DNA from: Chelydra serpentina
Lineage: Eukaryota > Chordata > Testudines > Chelydridae
NCBI GenBank assembly: GCA_037349315.1
Contig: JBAIAC010000018.1
Location: 9,548,001-9,612,000, forward strand
Reading direction: 5' to 3'
DNA: 64,000 bases
This document shows, one piece after another, positions 23,595 through 35,166 of this stretch; positions within the stretch are counted from its first letter, which is position 1; every line of letters starts with the position of its first letter. The notes under the pieces were generated by a model, which saw only the letters and a program-made list of their open reading frames with translations, was not told where the DNA came from and ran no database searches. Position numbers and translations under genes: made by a program.

Positions 23595-25600
23595 AAGAGT
23601 CATTTCACTCATAGTCAGTAATCACTGATAAAGGCAAAATCTTATGAGGAAGTCACAAGCATCTACTCAAGACTAAGGAGTTGGCAGAGACAAGTGAAGT
23701 GAGAGCAGACACACAAACTGAAAATAATTGACAAATTGATTTTCTTATTGACTATGAGACTGAACAGTCTTTACAGACAAGGACTTGCCTAAGGAGGATT
23801 TGCAATATAGCAGTTCAGGAGGATTGCTGAAACACTCTAAAAGACTGATCAAGACATCTTAAGGTTGTGTTAAAGCAACCTGAGGGATTCTTAAGTACTA
23901 TATTTATTTTAGTTTGTGTTCAGACAGCGGTTTAGAAAGGAATCTAAAAAGATGCTTATAAAGAAATGATTTAACAAAACTTATTTTTTCTGTCCAGGTC
24001 ATATATGGACACTGTCCACATTAAACCCATAGGCCGTACTTGATTCTTCAGTGAGAGAACACAGTGTAATAGAACCGTACCCTTCTATTAGCCGCCTGAG
24101 AGTATAGGCAGCTGCTCTCTCTCTGAGCACCTCTCAGACTGATCTCGCACAGGGAATTCCTTCCCTTTTATCTTCAGATAAAATCCCAGCAGCCTGGCTT
24201 TTAGAGAAATGGTACCATCTCAGTCACATTGCCCTTGCATCTGTTTTCATCTGTACGGATCACCTTTAATTCAGCAGGGAGTTTCAAGCTGTCACCTGCC
24301 TGTAATCAGAACTTTTTCCCCCAATGCTAAGTTTCTCATTTGACTGTGCAGTTGTTTTTCCCTAAGCAAATGTAGAAGATTAAGAGAAGCTCTTCTTTCT
24401 TCCCCTTTTTCTCTGGGAACTCAAGAAAATTCTCTAGTCAGTGTTGGTTTCTTTATTTTCTCCTACTGCCAGTCTCAAACCTTTGTTTGTGTTTGAATCT
24501 CTTTTCTCTAGAGATTTTACTAGAGACCTGTCAGTACCATTAATTTCAGGTGTGTTACAGAGTTGCTTCCCCACCCCCACCCCCATCCGGCCTCAACAAA
24601 TTCTCTATTTTTAAATTCATTTTCTTAACTTTTTGTAATCCATTGACTAGGAAAACAATTTCCACAATACAGAAGGCCACCTCAGGCCATCAATTTTTAA
24701 GCACTTTCCTCTTGTTTTCAGTGAGAAACTCCACTTTAGCTCCCTGAGGCAGAAACGCAAGTTAGGCAGTTATCTTTATACACGAAAGGCCAAATTGTGG
24801 CATTTAGACACTGGCCCAAGTAGGAGGTGTGGAGCCATATATTCCCCATGGGAAATTCAAGAATGACTGTGCCTCAGCAATAATATCCAAACATTTTTGC
24901 CTCCCCTCATAACTCCAGTCAGTGTACACAGGATTTGTTGAGGCTTGTTTCACTGTGATCTCCTCCTAAGCCTTTCCCCTGCAGTGCAGTTTTTTTTATA
25001 TACACACACACACACACACACACACTCATTCTTAATATGTATTTGTTGCTACCAGACTTATTATATTGGCTAGGTCTAAAATGTGCTTTTGTCACTCACT
25101 GGATCTGCCACCTGGCTCTACTAGCTCCACCTATCTCTAGATCATGTTCCCCGGTTCTTCATCTTTCATTTAACTAGAAAAATGTTAGCATTGTGCTGTT
25201 GCTGTTCTCCTTCAAATGGGTTGTAAATATTAAAAAGAAGAAAGCAATCCCTGTATGGTATCCAATGGAAACTTTCACCGCTCTAGCAGCTACTATATAT
25301 CTTTGGGTTTTCTAGCCAACAAGCTCTTACCTGTAGCAGTCGCTTTAAATGTAGCAAATAAGGCAAGTTAAATAATGGAAATCTACATTGTGCAGAGGTC
25401 ACGGATAAACAATTCAGCTTAAATATTCATTTTATAAGAAATTCTTTTGTAAAGAGACTCTCCATTGTTAAATATCTATTTTATTAAGGAGAATTCTCTC
25501 TCCCAGTGGGCTTGTGCACAGTACAAACGGTTACCATATTTGAACAAAGCTGAGAAGAATCAATTAACCACTCTCTCTCCTATTGGGAGTAGTCATTTCT
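23595..25600. other. Non-coding DNA
   Basis: Mostly AT-rich and unique. It holds one microsatellite at 25002-25025, listed separately. No gene is visible. Confidence 0.5.
25002..25025 (+). repeat. (CA)n microsatellite
   Basis: About twelve CA units after a T-rich run. Confidence 0.95.
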
Positions 25601-25614
25601 AAGGGCAAAATTCA

Positions 25615-26400
25615 GCAATTAGTGGCCTTCAACTTACCAAAAGCACATTCAATTGTCATGCTGCACCGGCTGAATCTTTCCTTAGTGCCATCAAGGAACT
25701 CTCACCTTAGTGCGGTTGACATGGCCAGTCTATGGCTTCATGAACTAAGGAAGTAAGGAGTAGGCTAGGTCCCCAGGATCACTATTGATATTTCAACATT
25801 CCTTCTTGACTGTCGAATTATCATTAGGAAAGTCCCTGCTTGCAGCTTTCTGAAAAGTCCTGTGTTCTTAAAGATGTGAGTATCATGCACCTTCCCTGAC
25901 TGGCCAATGTTGATGAAGCATCCCCAGTGAGCCACCAATGCTTGCATAACCATAGAAAAGTAGCCATTTCTCTTGCCGTACTCTGTGGCAAGGTGGTCTG
26001 GTGCCAAAATAGGGATGTGCAGGCCAAGTATTGCTCCACTGCAGTTTGACCCCATTGCTGCCAATCCATCCACTATGTCCTGCACATTGCTGAGAGTCAG
26101 TCCTGCATAGCAGGAGATGATTAATAGCCCAGCTGCCCAGTGCACTTGCATAACAATAGCCCCCAGAGTGGATTTTCCATCTCCAAAATGATTTCCTGCT
26201 GACCAGTAGCAATCTGGCATTGCAGGTTTCCACAGTGCGATTGCCACTTGCTTCTCCGCTGTCAGTGCAGTGCTCATTTTGGTGTCCCTGCACTGAAGGG
26301 CTGGGCCAAGCTTGGCACAGAGATCCAGGAATGTGGCCTTGAGCATCCAAAAGTTCTGCAGCCATGGCTCATCATCCCAAGCCTGCATTAAGATGCTGTC
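25615..26400 (-). pseudogene. HARBI1-like PIF/Harbinger transposase, degenerate
   Basis: A 207-codon minus-strand frame (26388 to 25765) resembles the DDE_4 nuclease of PIF/Harbinger transposases, related to vertebrate HARBI1. Recognisable blocks are SGAILGLHIPILAP (residues 117-130), YGKRNGYFSMVMQALV (137-152) and GQSGKVHDTHIFKNTGLF (162-179). The family's first catalytic Asp sits in a DG[TV]H block, but here the block reads LGLH, so residue 121 is Leu. The second Asp (169) is kept. After the stop at 25765, other frames continue the family pattern (GDLAYSLL..., then TIECAFGKLK near 25630), including the final Glu, so at least one frameshift is present. It is a decayed transposon gene, not an active enzyme, and the domesticated host gene is unlikely. 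Terminal inverted repeats were not found. Confidence 0.8.
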
Positions 26401-26464
26401 CCAGAATCTGATCGTTTCTTAGGCCCAGTTGCAGCACTCCACCCTCTACATCAAGATTGGAGCA

Positions 26465-26680
26465 ACTGCAAAGATTCCAAGTGACCAAGAACCTACTGCC
26501 TTCCCAGGTAAGTTGTTCCACTGGTTAATGACTCCTACTGTAAAATAAAATCTGTGCCTTTCTGATCTGAATTAGTCTGGCTTCAGCTTCCACCCACTGG
26601 ATCTTTTTCTGCCTTTGTCTGCTAGATCAAAGAGCTCTCTACTATCAGAAGTCTTCTTCCTATGTAAGTACTTATAGGCC
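26465..26680 (-). mobile_element. CR1 LINE fragment, reverse orientation
   Basis: 'agttgttccactggttaatg', 'tggcttcagcttccacccac' and 'tggatctttttctgccttt' are reverse-complement CR1 3'-region phrases as seen in the nested copy at 34496-35166 and in remembered turtle CR1. No coding part is preserved. Confidence 0.7.
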
Positions 26681-26930
26681 ATGTCTATGCTACAAACTTT
26701 GGTCAATACAAGTTAGTTAGCATAATATTGCTTATATGTGTGCAAACTTTGCTTCTAGCATCGGTGCTGCACATGCTCACCAGGAGTGCTTGTGTTGATG
26801 CACAGTGTGGTACACCATGGGTAGGTATCCCAGTGTACAACCCACCACCGTCCAGTGCACTCTCTTTTGGGAAATTTTAGCAATGCATGGTGGGAGAATG
26901 CTTGTGAGAATGTCAGATATAATTTGACAC
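26678..26930 (+). mobile_element. Harbinger-type terminal fragment
   Basis: Starts GGCCATGTCTATGCTACAAA, continues through 'cattgtg'-like and 'gtacaccatgggtaggtatc' phrases and 'caatgcatggtgggagaat'. The GGCCWTGTCTA start resembles turtle Harbinger ends and the MITE at 9565-9882. It is oriented inward to the right, so it does not simply cap the transposase at 25.6-26.4 kb and may be a separate copy. Confidence 0.4.
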
Positions 26931-26934
26931 ATAC

Positions 26935-27115
26935 TGGCCCAAATTTTCCAAGATGACCAGTGATTTTAGGTTCCGTAACTTGAGGTAACTTAAGACCCTG
27001 ATTTTCAGGAAGTGCTGAGTATCCCCCTCTGAAAATCAGGCCCTTTTAAGGTGTCTCAAGTTGAGTACACAAAAACTATGGCATACTGAATTCAGTCACT
27101 GGAAAACTTAGGACA
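26935..27115. repeat. Dispersed repeat fragment
   Basis: Contains 'cctctgaaaatcaggccctt' and 'aggtgtctcaagttgagtac', a pattern that is also hinted at in 38780-38940 ('tacctctgaaaataaagcca'). I recall it as widespread in turtles and birds. The class is unknown. Confidence 0.45.
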
Positions 27116-27119
27116 CTAG

Positions 27120-29965
27120 TTATCTGATGGGGAGGAAAGGACAACATGCACAGCTTTTCCATAGCGAGAACTAAAATATAGTCTACTGCTGAGAGCCACC
27201 AAATCAAACTGTAAACCTTGTATATGAAGGGAACCACTTCAAGCCAGGGGATGCAGCAGCACCCCTAGTTCCAGTACCTGTATCTACTGCTCTCAAGAAT
27301 CCACAGGTATTTTACCTTTCTTATAGCTTCCCCTCCCTGCAATTCTCAAAATATATTTTCTAGTTTTTTCCACAGACTGTTTAGGATGATATTAGCTACA
27401 CACAGATCATCCCAGCAGCTATACGTTTTTGGTTCCTGTCAGCTTCACAGTTTTTTTGCCTTGGTCTTTTAACATTTTATTAAGTGGAGGAGGAGACAGA
27501 GCAGGCTGTCACTGTTTAACAACATCACTGCTATTTTTCAATCTGACAGCCAGCAGCACTGAGGCACTACTTGTGTGGAAATGTGCAAAGACACAGGTTC
27601 AAGGCTTACCACCGCTCATTTTTTCACTGTCAAAGTATCAACCATCCTTTGACATATCTGCTGAGTTAATAACAAGAAAGTGATTCATATCAGATGTTGA
27701 ATTTGAGGGCTTTTATTCTCACCAATGAAGAAAAGGACTGTGCACTCCCATGGTATGCTGAATAGCACTTCAGTGTTTGTTTGCATCCTACTACTGTTAT
27801 CATGCTGCCTATTCTTTGGCCAGGCAGCTCTGCTCCTCAGTGATAGGAGGAAAGGGACACAGGAATGGCAGAGGCTGTGGTCTCAGACAGAAATAAACTA
27901 GTAACTTTGCCAATGTTGCTACTAGACACAGAAGACAAACATTTTTCCCACTCTTTTTAAAAAACAGTTTAAAAAAGCTTCTGAAACAATTTCATTTTTA
28001 AAAATTAGTGACTTACCTGTTACTTCTGACTGTGCCCAACAGAGAGGCCAAGAGACATACTGAATTCAAGACTGAAACTATGTAACACTTCTGACTGAAC
28101 ACTAGACACTCACCTCTACATCAAGTAATGCAAGTACAATTTTGGCAATAGAAGTGCATTAGGGCCTCAAGCCCATGCCCAGTGAAATCACTGGGAGTAC
28201 CACATGAGCCCCCTGTGGCTGAAAATGCAAGATTTAGGGTCCCATCCTACAGAGTGCTTGAGCCTCTTTCATAGGATGGTGGGAGGCATGGATCAGTGTT
28301 CACATCACACACCCCATCAGTACCCAGCCCAGGGAAACTAATGATCCAACCAACAGACCAAATTTGGTGATAAATCCTGGTCATGTGCCACCTGAGGCAC
28401 ATTGCACATAGTCTAAGACAATGGGATGGTGAACTCCCTTAATTCTTATTAGGTAGGAAGTTAAAGGAAGGGGGAGGTCAGAGGTTAAAGGAAGGGGGAG
28501 TTCAGGGAGCACCCACCCCCTTCCTCTGCTAAAGCTGGTATAGTGCTCCCCCAACTTTTCCCTTCTTGGGCTTGGGAAGTTCCCCCTCTTTCTGCCTATT
28601 CACTGGCAGGAGAATTTGAACTGGGAGAAACAGATGGACTAGGTGGTGTCTGCCTGAGAAATGAATGGGACTTATGGCCTTTCCCACCAGTAGATGGAGC
28701 AGCACTGGCACCTTATGGGAGAAGAACTGTCTAAGCAGAGAGTCTCTTATCTGTCTTTTGTCTGTTCCCCTGCTGGTTCCCCCACCCAGCCAGGGAGACA
28801 AAGAGGGAAAGCTCCAACTCTCTCCTGCTTTCATCTGAAAAGGGAGACCATACAGCCATTCATCCACCACTCAGATCCTAGCCAGATTCAAGAGGATACA
28901 AAATAGCCCTGCCAGTTCTTTCTCCCCTCTGGGCATTCCATTGTGGGGAGGGTGGTTGGCAGTACAAAGATGTCCCCCTGCTCAACTTTACATCATTTGT
29001 GCAAATGGGCTATGCTATGGGCCTACCTGGGACATGGATTCCCTGCTGAGATATTTATTCCCTTTTTCCTGTGCCAAATCCCACCATGCAAAATGATCCA
29101 GTGTCACTTCTCTGGTGGGAAAGGCCCTTAAACAACAGATCTGAAAATCAGCTGCAAATGTCACAACTGCTTGTCCAGCTGCAATTATCTTTAGGAAACA
29201 CGAGAGAGATAAGATGGGCTAGGCAATATCTTTTAGTTTTAATGAACCACTTTCTGTTGGTGGAAGAGACAAGATTTTGAGCCTTTCTACAGGTCTAGGG
29301 AAAGAACTGGGAATATGGAATGGGGAATGTGACATTTATGTCTGGTATGAAAGGGCTCACCATTACTCATCTGCTCCCCATTTTCAACCATGTACTATTG
29401 TGGGAGCATGTCTAAGAAAAATAAAGTGGAACAGACTGACATGGCTCTGCCTACTACCCAAACCCCTCTGCTCTCCATCCCCAGCAACTCCCTGCTCAGT
29501 TGCTCCTGAGAGAAGCAGCTAGGATGCAGCCTCTACGCGCCCCTGAAGAAATCTTATAGGCTGTGGATTTAGGAAGCCTTGCTGAGGTACACAACAAGAT
29601 GGGAGGAAACTTTAATCCCTATTGCACCCGTATACAGCGGAGTCAAATAGGGCACAATATAACCCTATAGCTTGTGTAGATTTTGCCCATTCAATGAGAT
29701 CTTTATTACATACAACAGTGCTCCTGTTCCTATTTCAGTGACTCCTCTCTGTCCTTAGGAACCAGTATAGTTGTAATTCTGAACACACACACAAGGATCA
29801 GGGAAAGAGTGATGGGAAGGGGAAAAAAGACACTTTAAATTTTAGATGGATAAAGGCTACCAACTAATCAGCAATCAAAGGGCAAGTAGCCCTGAGCCAA
29901 GCACCTGAAATAGAGTCGGATAAAAGAAATTGTGCAGTGATATATTACCTATATGAAATACTGAA
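27120..29965. other. Non-coding DNA
   Basis: No gene is supported. A short tandem duplication at 28460-28505 is listed separately. Frames up to 113 aa at 28529-28870 are contradicted by overlapping frames on the other strand and lack domains. Confidence 0.5.
28460..28505 (+). repeat. Two-copy tandem repeat, period 24 bp
   Basis: GTTAAAGGAAGGGGGAGGTC appears at 28460 and, with one substitution (GAGTTC), again at 28484. Confidence 0.85.
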
Positions 29966-29972
29966 CTAACAC

Positions 29973-30265
29973 CAGGTTTCAGAGTAGCAGCTGTGTTAGT
30001 CCGTGTCAGCAAAAAGAACAGGATTACTTGTGGCACCTTAGAGACTAACAAATTTATTTCAGCATAAGCGTTCGTGGGTTAGAACCCACTTCATCCCCAG
30101 ATGCATGGAATGGAACATACAGTGAACAGATATTTATACATTCAGAGAAACATGAAAAGGTGGAAGTGCCTATACCAACTTTAAGAGGCTAATTAATTAA
30201 GAGGAACTAGATCAGCAGGGGAAAAAAACTTCTGAAGTGATAAACAAGATGGCCCATTGCGGACA
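29973..30265 (+). mobile_element. Turtle-type dispersed repeat
   Basis: Reads GGTTTCAGAGTAGCAGCTGT, 'acttgtggcaccttagagac', 'taacaaatttatttcagcat', 'aagcgttcgtgggttagaac', 'ccacttcatccccagatgca', 'catgaaaaggtggaagtgcc' and onward. I remember this as one of the commonest repeats in cryptodiran turtle sequence. Its transposon class is not something I can state from the sequence. Confidence 0.7.
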
Positions 30266-30329
30266 CCACATGTCAGCCTGACCACAGTTGCTTGTATATG
30301 TTGTTATTCCTTTTCTCCATCACTTTATT

Positions 30330-30430
30330 TGTCTCTTTAGGTTGTAGGCAGGAAATGTGTCTTCCTGGATATCTATAAAGTGCATAACAGAACGGGGTAC
30401 TGCTATTATACAGATAATAAATTAGAACGA
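30330..30430 (+). repeat. SINE/L2-like 3' tail fragment
   Basis: 'ttaggttgtaggcaggaaat', 'ataaagtgcataacagaacg' and 'actgctattatacagataat' follow the pattern of the MIR/L2-like tail that is also seen reversed at 46925-47040. Confidence 0.45.
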
Positions 30431-30732
30431 TATTATTATTTCCAATGTCTTGTCCCTCAGAAGTGAAAACATAGCTCAGGTCCTGACACTGTCAGCTAGT
30501 GTCATTTGTGATGTGAATACCTTTATAATTGAAACTAGTCTCAGATCACCAATTCCTTTCACATGGGCCATCAAACCGCTTACACGTGGTAACAACTTCC
30601 AAACTCTGCTGACCTGGAGACCTAGCAGTGAAAGGCTATAGAGCCCATTGCTGATTTCTGGAGCCATCTTTTTTTATTTATTTTATGCTACTATAGAATT
30701 TGCTTGCTGTAAGGGCTAAGGCTAAGGTGCCA

Positions 30733-30946
30733 CTGTATGAAAGAGTGAAAAGACTGGGGTTGTTTATCTTAGAAAGGAGACAAATAAGAGAAGTATATAA
30801 AATAATGAATGCTCTAGAGAAGATAGATTGGGAACTTCTGTTCTGCCTGCTCATAACACAAGGACAAGGGAACATTCAATTAAATTGAATGTTGGGAATT
30901 CAAAACTGATAAAAGGAAATTCTGTTTCACGCAATGTGCAATTGAG
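30733..30946 (+). mobile_element. CR1 LINE, part 1 of a copy split by a MITE
   Basis: 'gtatgaaagagtgaaaagac', 'tggggttgtttatcttagaa' and 'aaattctgtttcacgcaatg' are CR1 3'-region phrases. The copy is cut at 30946 by a MITE and resumes at 31249 with 'catggaactcattgccacat'. There is no open reading frame of length. Confidence 0.8.
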
Positions 30947-31240
30947 CAGGGCTGGCTCCAGGCACCAGCGCAGCAAGTGCGTGCCTGGGGTGGCAAGCTG
31001 CAGGGGGGCAGCCGGCTGGTAGCTGTGAGGGCGGCAGTCAGGCAGCCTTCGGCGGCGTTTATGCGGGAGGTCCGCCAGTCCCGCGGATTCAGCGGAGGGA
31101 ACTCTGACAGCACGGGACCGGCGAAGCATCCGCAGGAACGCCGCCGAATCCATGAGACCGGTGACCTCCCACAGAAACGCCGCCGACGGCTGGCTGCCTG
31201 ACTGCCGTGCTTGGGGCGGCACAAAACAGAGCTGCCCCTG
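30947..31240. mobile_element. hAT-type MITE, 294 bp, inside a CR1
   Basis: A perfect 8-bp duplication CAATTGAG flanks it (30939-30946 and 31241-31248). Ends are CAGGGCTGGCTCC and, reverse-complemented, CAGGGGCAGCTCTG. The interior is GC-rich with CGGCGG-type words. The overlapping frames here (170, 114, 74 and 65 aa) result from its composition and from readthrough into CR1. Confidence 0.9.
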
Positions 31241-31248
31241 CAATTGAG

Positions 31249-31590
31249 CCATGGAACTCATTGCCACATGAAGGCATTGAGGCCAAGAATTTAAATAGGA
31301 TTCAAAAAGAGACTGGATATTTATATGGATAATGAGAATATCCAGTATTACAATTAATGGCAATAAAAGTTTTTGAAAGGACCATTAAACTTCATGCTTA
31401 GGTCTCAAACCAATCCCTAACTATCAGAGACCAAGATGAGAACTTATGTGGGGGGCAGATAAGTTCACATCACCCTACTGCACGGCTCTTATGCCCTCCT
31501 CTGAAACATATGGTTCCAACCACTGCTGGAAACAGGATGCTGAACTGGATGGATATGAGACAGTCTGGCAATTCCTACAATGGCACAGAA
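31249..31590 (+). mobile_element. CR1 LINE, part 2 (3' end)
   Basis: Continues the copy at 30733-30946. The 3' part has 'gctggaaacaggatgctgaa', 'ctggatggatatgagacagt' and 'ctggcaattcct', which match the usual CR1 end (GGATACTGGGCTAGATGGAC...GTATGGCCATTCTT) with decay. A short A-rich run follows at 31629-31641. Confidence 0.8.
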
Positions 31591-31594
31591 TGCA

Positions 31595-33100
31595 GAGGGC
31601 ACTCTAGACCTGAGGTTAACAACACCTGAATGAAAAAAAAAAAAGGTGGGAGGGTTTTAGATAATAATATGCTCTATCCCCCTCCTGTCCTGGCCCTTGA
31701 GAGCATTCTGTACATATTGGTGGTGACTGGAGTTTGATCATTTGCTTTTGCATGTTTCATTGCTCACCATTACCCATAAATCTCAGTCAGTTTTGTCTTA
31801 TTATTCCTATGGTGCTGATAAATTGTTTCTGTTTCATGAAAGGAAGCGTGACATTTCTGTGCAACTCTAGTGTGATAAGCTGCCTAACTGACTCAGGTAT
31901 GGTTGTTATCACAGTATCTGTGGGTATAACAACATCTGCTTTACTGGCTGTGGCCTATTTTCTCTACAGTGATTTTCATTTTTCATTAAATAAAAGACCT
32001 GAATCACTGATTCAAAACAAGACAATTTTTCTCTCTTTATTCTTTCTGGGGTCAGATATGATAAAACTAGAGGATAAACCCTCAGATCCAACTCCCTCCG
32101 CCCCGTGGACTGTGAAGAAGTTTGAACTCTGATCCAGTTCCAGACTTCATAGCTAGCTAAGCTAAGTCACTGTCTCAGATCCCAACACCCTGAGCTTTGA
32201 GGAAGTTCAGATCCAAATCCAGATATGAATGTTTTGGTCAATGTTCATTTTTAATTAAAACAAAGTAAAGATCTTGAGAGGGGGGAAAGTCATTTAAATA
32301 CACGGTATATTTTAGTTTTTGATAATGTTGTTTTTTATCATATTAAACTAAAATGGCTTTCACTCTCTCAGATGCTTTTCAGGGGGAAAATAACTAAGAA
32401 CTGTTTTTCTTATATTTCCTTCTCTGCTCTCTAACTGCCCTGGAGGGATATGGCAACACCCAAGAATCACCTGATTACCTGTTATTTAAGATGTCTCTCC
32501 TATTTGAGCTAAAAATCTCATAACATTCTCCCCTGGTAATAGAGTCACTTCTTATTAAATTCCCCCGCTCCGCCCCTCTGTCCTTTTGTTAAACTATAAT
32601 TAAACTCCCTCACCTCTCAGTCATTTTCTCAGTTCAATGAGCTTCCTATTAGTTTAATATTTTCACACTTGCTCTTGAAAATATTGAATTCACCAGTCTC
32701 CTTACATGCCCTCTTGTGTTTTCTATACAAGAACTTGAGCTGCTCCTAGGCAGCCTGTGATGAACCTGCTGGAAATGAACACTTTCTTTAAGCAGGGTTG
32801 TTTCTTGTAAACAATCTATTAGAACAAATTATTTAAACAAAAGCTCCCATTGAAACTAAAAGCAAAGCTTCCAATGACTTCAATGGAAGTAAAATTGGGT
32901 CCAAAGTTTCTTTCCTGCCATAAAAATCATAAACTAAAACAAAAACAACCTCCCCACGCCATAAATAATTGTTATCCACACTAGAAAGGGATTGGAGGGG
33001 TTGTTCTGATAGACTAACCACCTTTGCTTTAAAAAAAAAATTCATATATACCCACAACTTAGGCTAAATATAATTTTCATTTTGGCTTGTGAGTTCATTT
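31595..33100. other. Non-coding DNA
   Basis: AT-rich. A 132-aa plus-strand frame at 31734-32132 contains Cys- and Ser-rich hydrophobic stretches but no domain, and has no neighbouring exon signs. I do not call it a gene. Confidence 0.5.
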
Positions 33101-33112
33101 TGCCCCACACTA

Positions 33113-33194
33113 GAAGAAGGATGTGAATAAATTGGAAAGAGTCCAGCGGAGGGCAACAAAAATGATTAGGGGGCTGGAGCACATGACTTATGAG
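33113..33194 (+). mobile_element. CR1 LINE, part 1, cut by a hAT transposon
   Basis: 'gaaggatgtgaataaattgg', 'aaagagtccagcggagggca' and 'gggctggagcacatgactta' are a CR1 3'-region sequence. It stops at 33194 after CTTATGAG and resumes at 37173 with the same CTTATGAG followed by 'gagaggctgagggaactggg'. The continuous CR1 pattern across the gap proves that the intervening block is an insertion. Confidence 0.92.
33187..33194 (+). repeat. hAT target-site duplication, left copy
   Basis: CTTATGAG, identical to 37173-37180. The length (8 bp) is diagnostic of hAT-type integration. Confidence 0.93.
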
Positions 33195-34174
33195 CAGTGA
33201 TTTCCCTACACCCCCCCTGAATTTCCCCAACACCCCGCCCCCAGTTTTGTGAACTACTTACATGCAGTGTTACCAATTTAGTGATTGTTTGGGAATTTGA
33301 ATTTAAATTGAAACATTAATACACACTTTAAAAGCATATAATGTATATGATAAAATATGTGTGTCTGAAAATATATAATAGATTTGAAAAGTATGAACAC
33401 AGACTAGCTTCCTTTATACAGCTTTTGTTTTTTGTGACTGTCAGTGCATTTATTTCGGTGATGTTGGCTAACCTATTAATTTCAAATGATGATTTGTATG
33501 CAAAGTCTAAAAGAGCTCTCCCTGACAGCTAGTGATGAGCTGGCAACTGAGGGGAAAGGCTTCAGACCAGATTGTATTTACATTCACACCTAATCTAGCT
33601 AGGTATCCACCAAACAGAGCAGTGTTCCCCAAGTGATAGATTTTGGCTGGGTTTGGGTTACAAATCACTTGAATGCGGGGTGGGTAGGGTAATGAAATGT
33701 TGTTGTTTTTATTGTACGAGTAAAGGGCAGTAGAACTGTCCTTAGCCTGTGCTGATTGAGGGCATCAAGAGAGAGGGTGGGGACAGGTGTTTTGCTTTAT
33801 GGTCTGCCTGAGTCACAAGTACTATTTGACCTGCGCCTCTCCACTGTTTAAAGACCGAGCTGATTAGACTTCATAGAGCGTCTTTTGGTTTGTTAAGTGA
33901 CCACTAGAGCGGAAATCTCTGATAATCAGGTCTAAATGCTTAGACCTGCTGGGGGACAGTGTTTCTATGGAAGAGATGCCCCAGTCTGCACTAGCACCGA
34001 GGTTCCCCCCACCCCGAAGAGCTGAAATCACTGAGAGTCAGGTGGAACCGTGAGAGACCGACTCACAGAGGTCACAGTGGCAGGTGGCAGCAGAAGGTGA
34101 CAGTGTAGGGCTATTGGGGCAGAGCAATAGAGTGAACGGTGGCATGACAAAACAGCGGCCAGGAGCATTGGACT

Positions 34175-34296
34175 TAGGGTGACCAGATGTCCCGATTTTA
34201 TAGGGACGGTCCCGATTTTTGGGTCTTTTTCTTATATAGGCTCCTATTACTCCCCACCCCGTCCCGATTTTTCACACTTGCTTTCTGGTCACCCAA
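34175..34296. mobile_element. hAT-type MITE, 122 bp, nested in the hAT element
   Basis: A perfect 8-bp duplication ATTGGACT (34167-34174 and 34297-34304) flanks it. Termini are TAGGGTGACCAG and, reverse-complemented, TTGGGTGACCAG. The interior repeats 'gtcccgattt' words. It has no coding capacity. Confidence 0.9.
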
Positions 34297-34495
34297 ATTG
34301 GACTATGTTTTAGTGACCTTTCTCCAGAAGCTATATTTGTGACTGGGAAAGTTATATAAATATATGTTTCCTAGTAGGCCAAGATTTTAAAAATGCATTA
34401 TTTGCCAAGATCATTATCTTACATCATTGCTATCTCAAGAGGTCGTTATCTTGGGGAGTTTCTGTACTAAACTTTTTTATTATTATAATTTTTAT

Positions 34496-35166
34496 GTAAG
34501 AATGGCTATATTGGGTCAGATCAATGGTCCATCTATCCCAGTATCCTGTCTTCTGAAAGTGACTGTTCCACGTGCTTCAGAGGGAATGAACAGAACAGGG
34601 AATCATTGATTGATCCATCCCCTGTCGTCCACTCCCAGCTTCTGGTCAACAGAGGCAAGGGACTTTCAGATCATGATGTTGCATCCCTGCCCATCCTGGC
34701 TAATAGCCATTGATGGACCAATCTTCCATGAACTTATCTAGTTCTTTTTTGAACCCTGTTATAATTTTGGCCTTCACAACATCTCTGGCAAAAAGTTCCA
34801 CGGGTGACTGTGCGTTGTGTGAAGAAATACTTCCTTTAAAACTTTGTTTTAAACTTACTGCCTATTAATTTCATTGGGCGACCCCTTGTTCTTTTGTTAA
34901 GTGAAGGGATAAATAACACTTTCTTATTCATTTTCTCCTCACCAATCAAGATTTTATAAAACTCTATCATATCCACTCTTAGTCGTCTCTTTTCGAAGCT
35001 GAAACGGCCCAGTCTTCTCTCCTCATATGGAATCTGCTCCATACCCCTAATCATTTTTGTTACCCTTCTCTGTACCTTTTTCAATTCCAATATATCTTTT
35101 TTGAGATGGTGTGATCAGAACTACACACGGTATTTAAGATGTGGGCATGTCATGGATTTATATAGT
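34496..35166 (-). mobile_element. CR1 LINE 3' region, reverse orientation, nested in the hAT element
   Basis: On the plus strand it begins with 'taagaatggctatattgggt' (reverse of the CR1 3' end) and passes through 'gggcgaccccttgttctttt', 'cgaagctgaaacggcccagt' and 'ttgttacccttctctgtacc'. It is a 5'-truncated copy of about 670 bp. The 84-aa minus-strand frame inside it has CR1-like residues (LKKVQRRVTKMIRGMEQIPY) and is a remnant, not a gene. Confidence 0.9.

Noticed and set aside
25615..26930. One complete Harbinger element from the transposase to the terminal-like fragment at 26678
   Set aside because: The GGCCATGTCTA end points inward to the right, away from the transposase, and a CR1 fragment lies between, so they need not be one element.
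30851..31363. 170-aa minus-strand frame
   Set aside because: It spans a MITE and both flanking CR1 parts on the antisense strand.
31734..32132. 132-aa plus-strand frame with hydrophobic stretches
   Set aside because: No domain, no splice or promoter context, and AT-rich non-coding composition.
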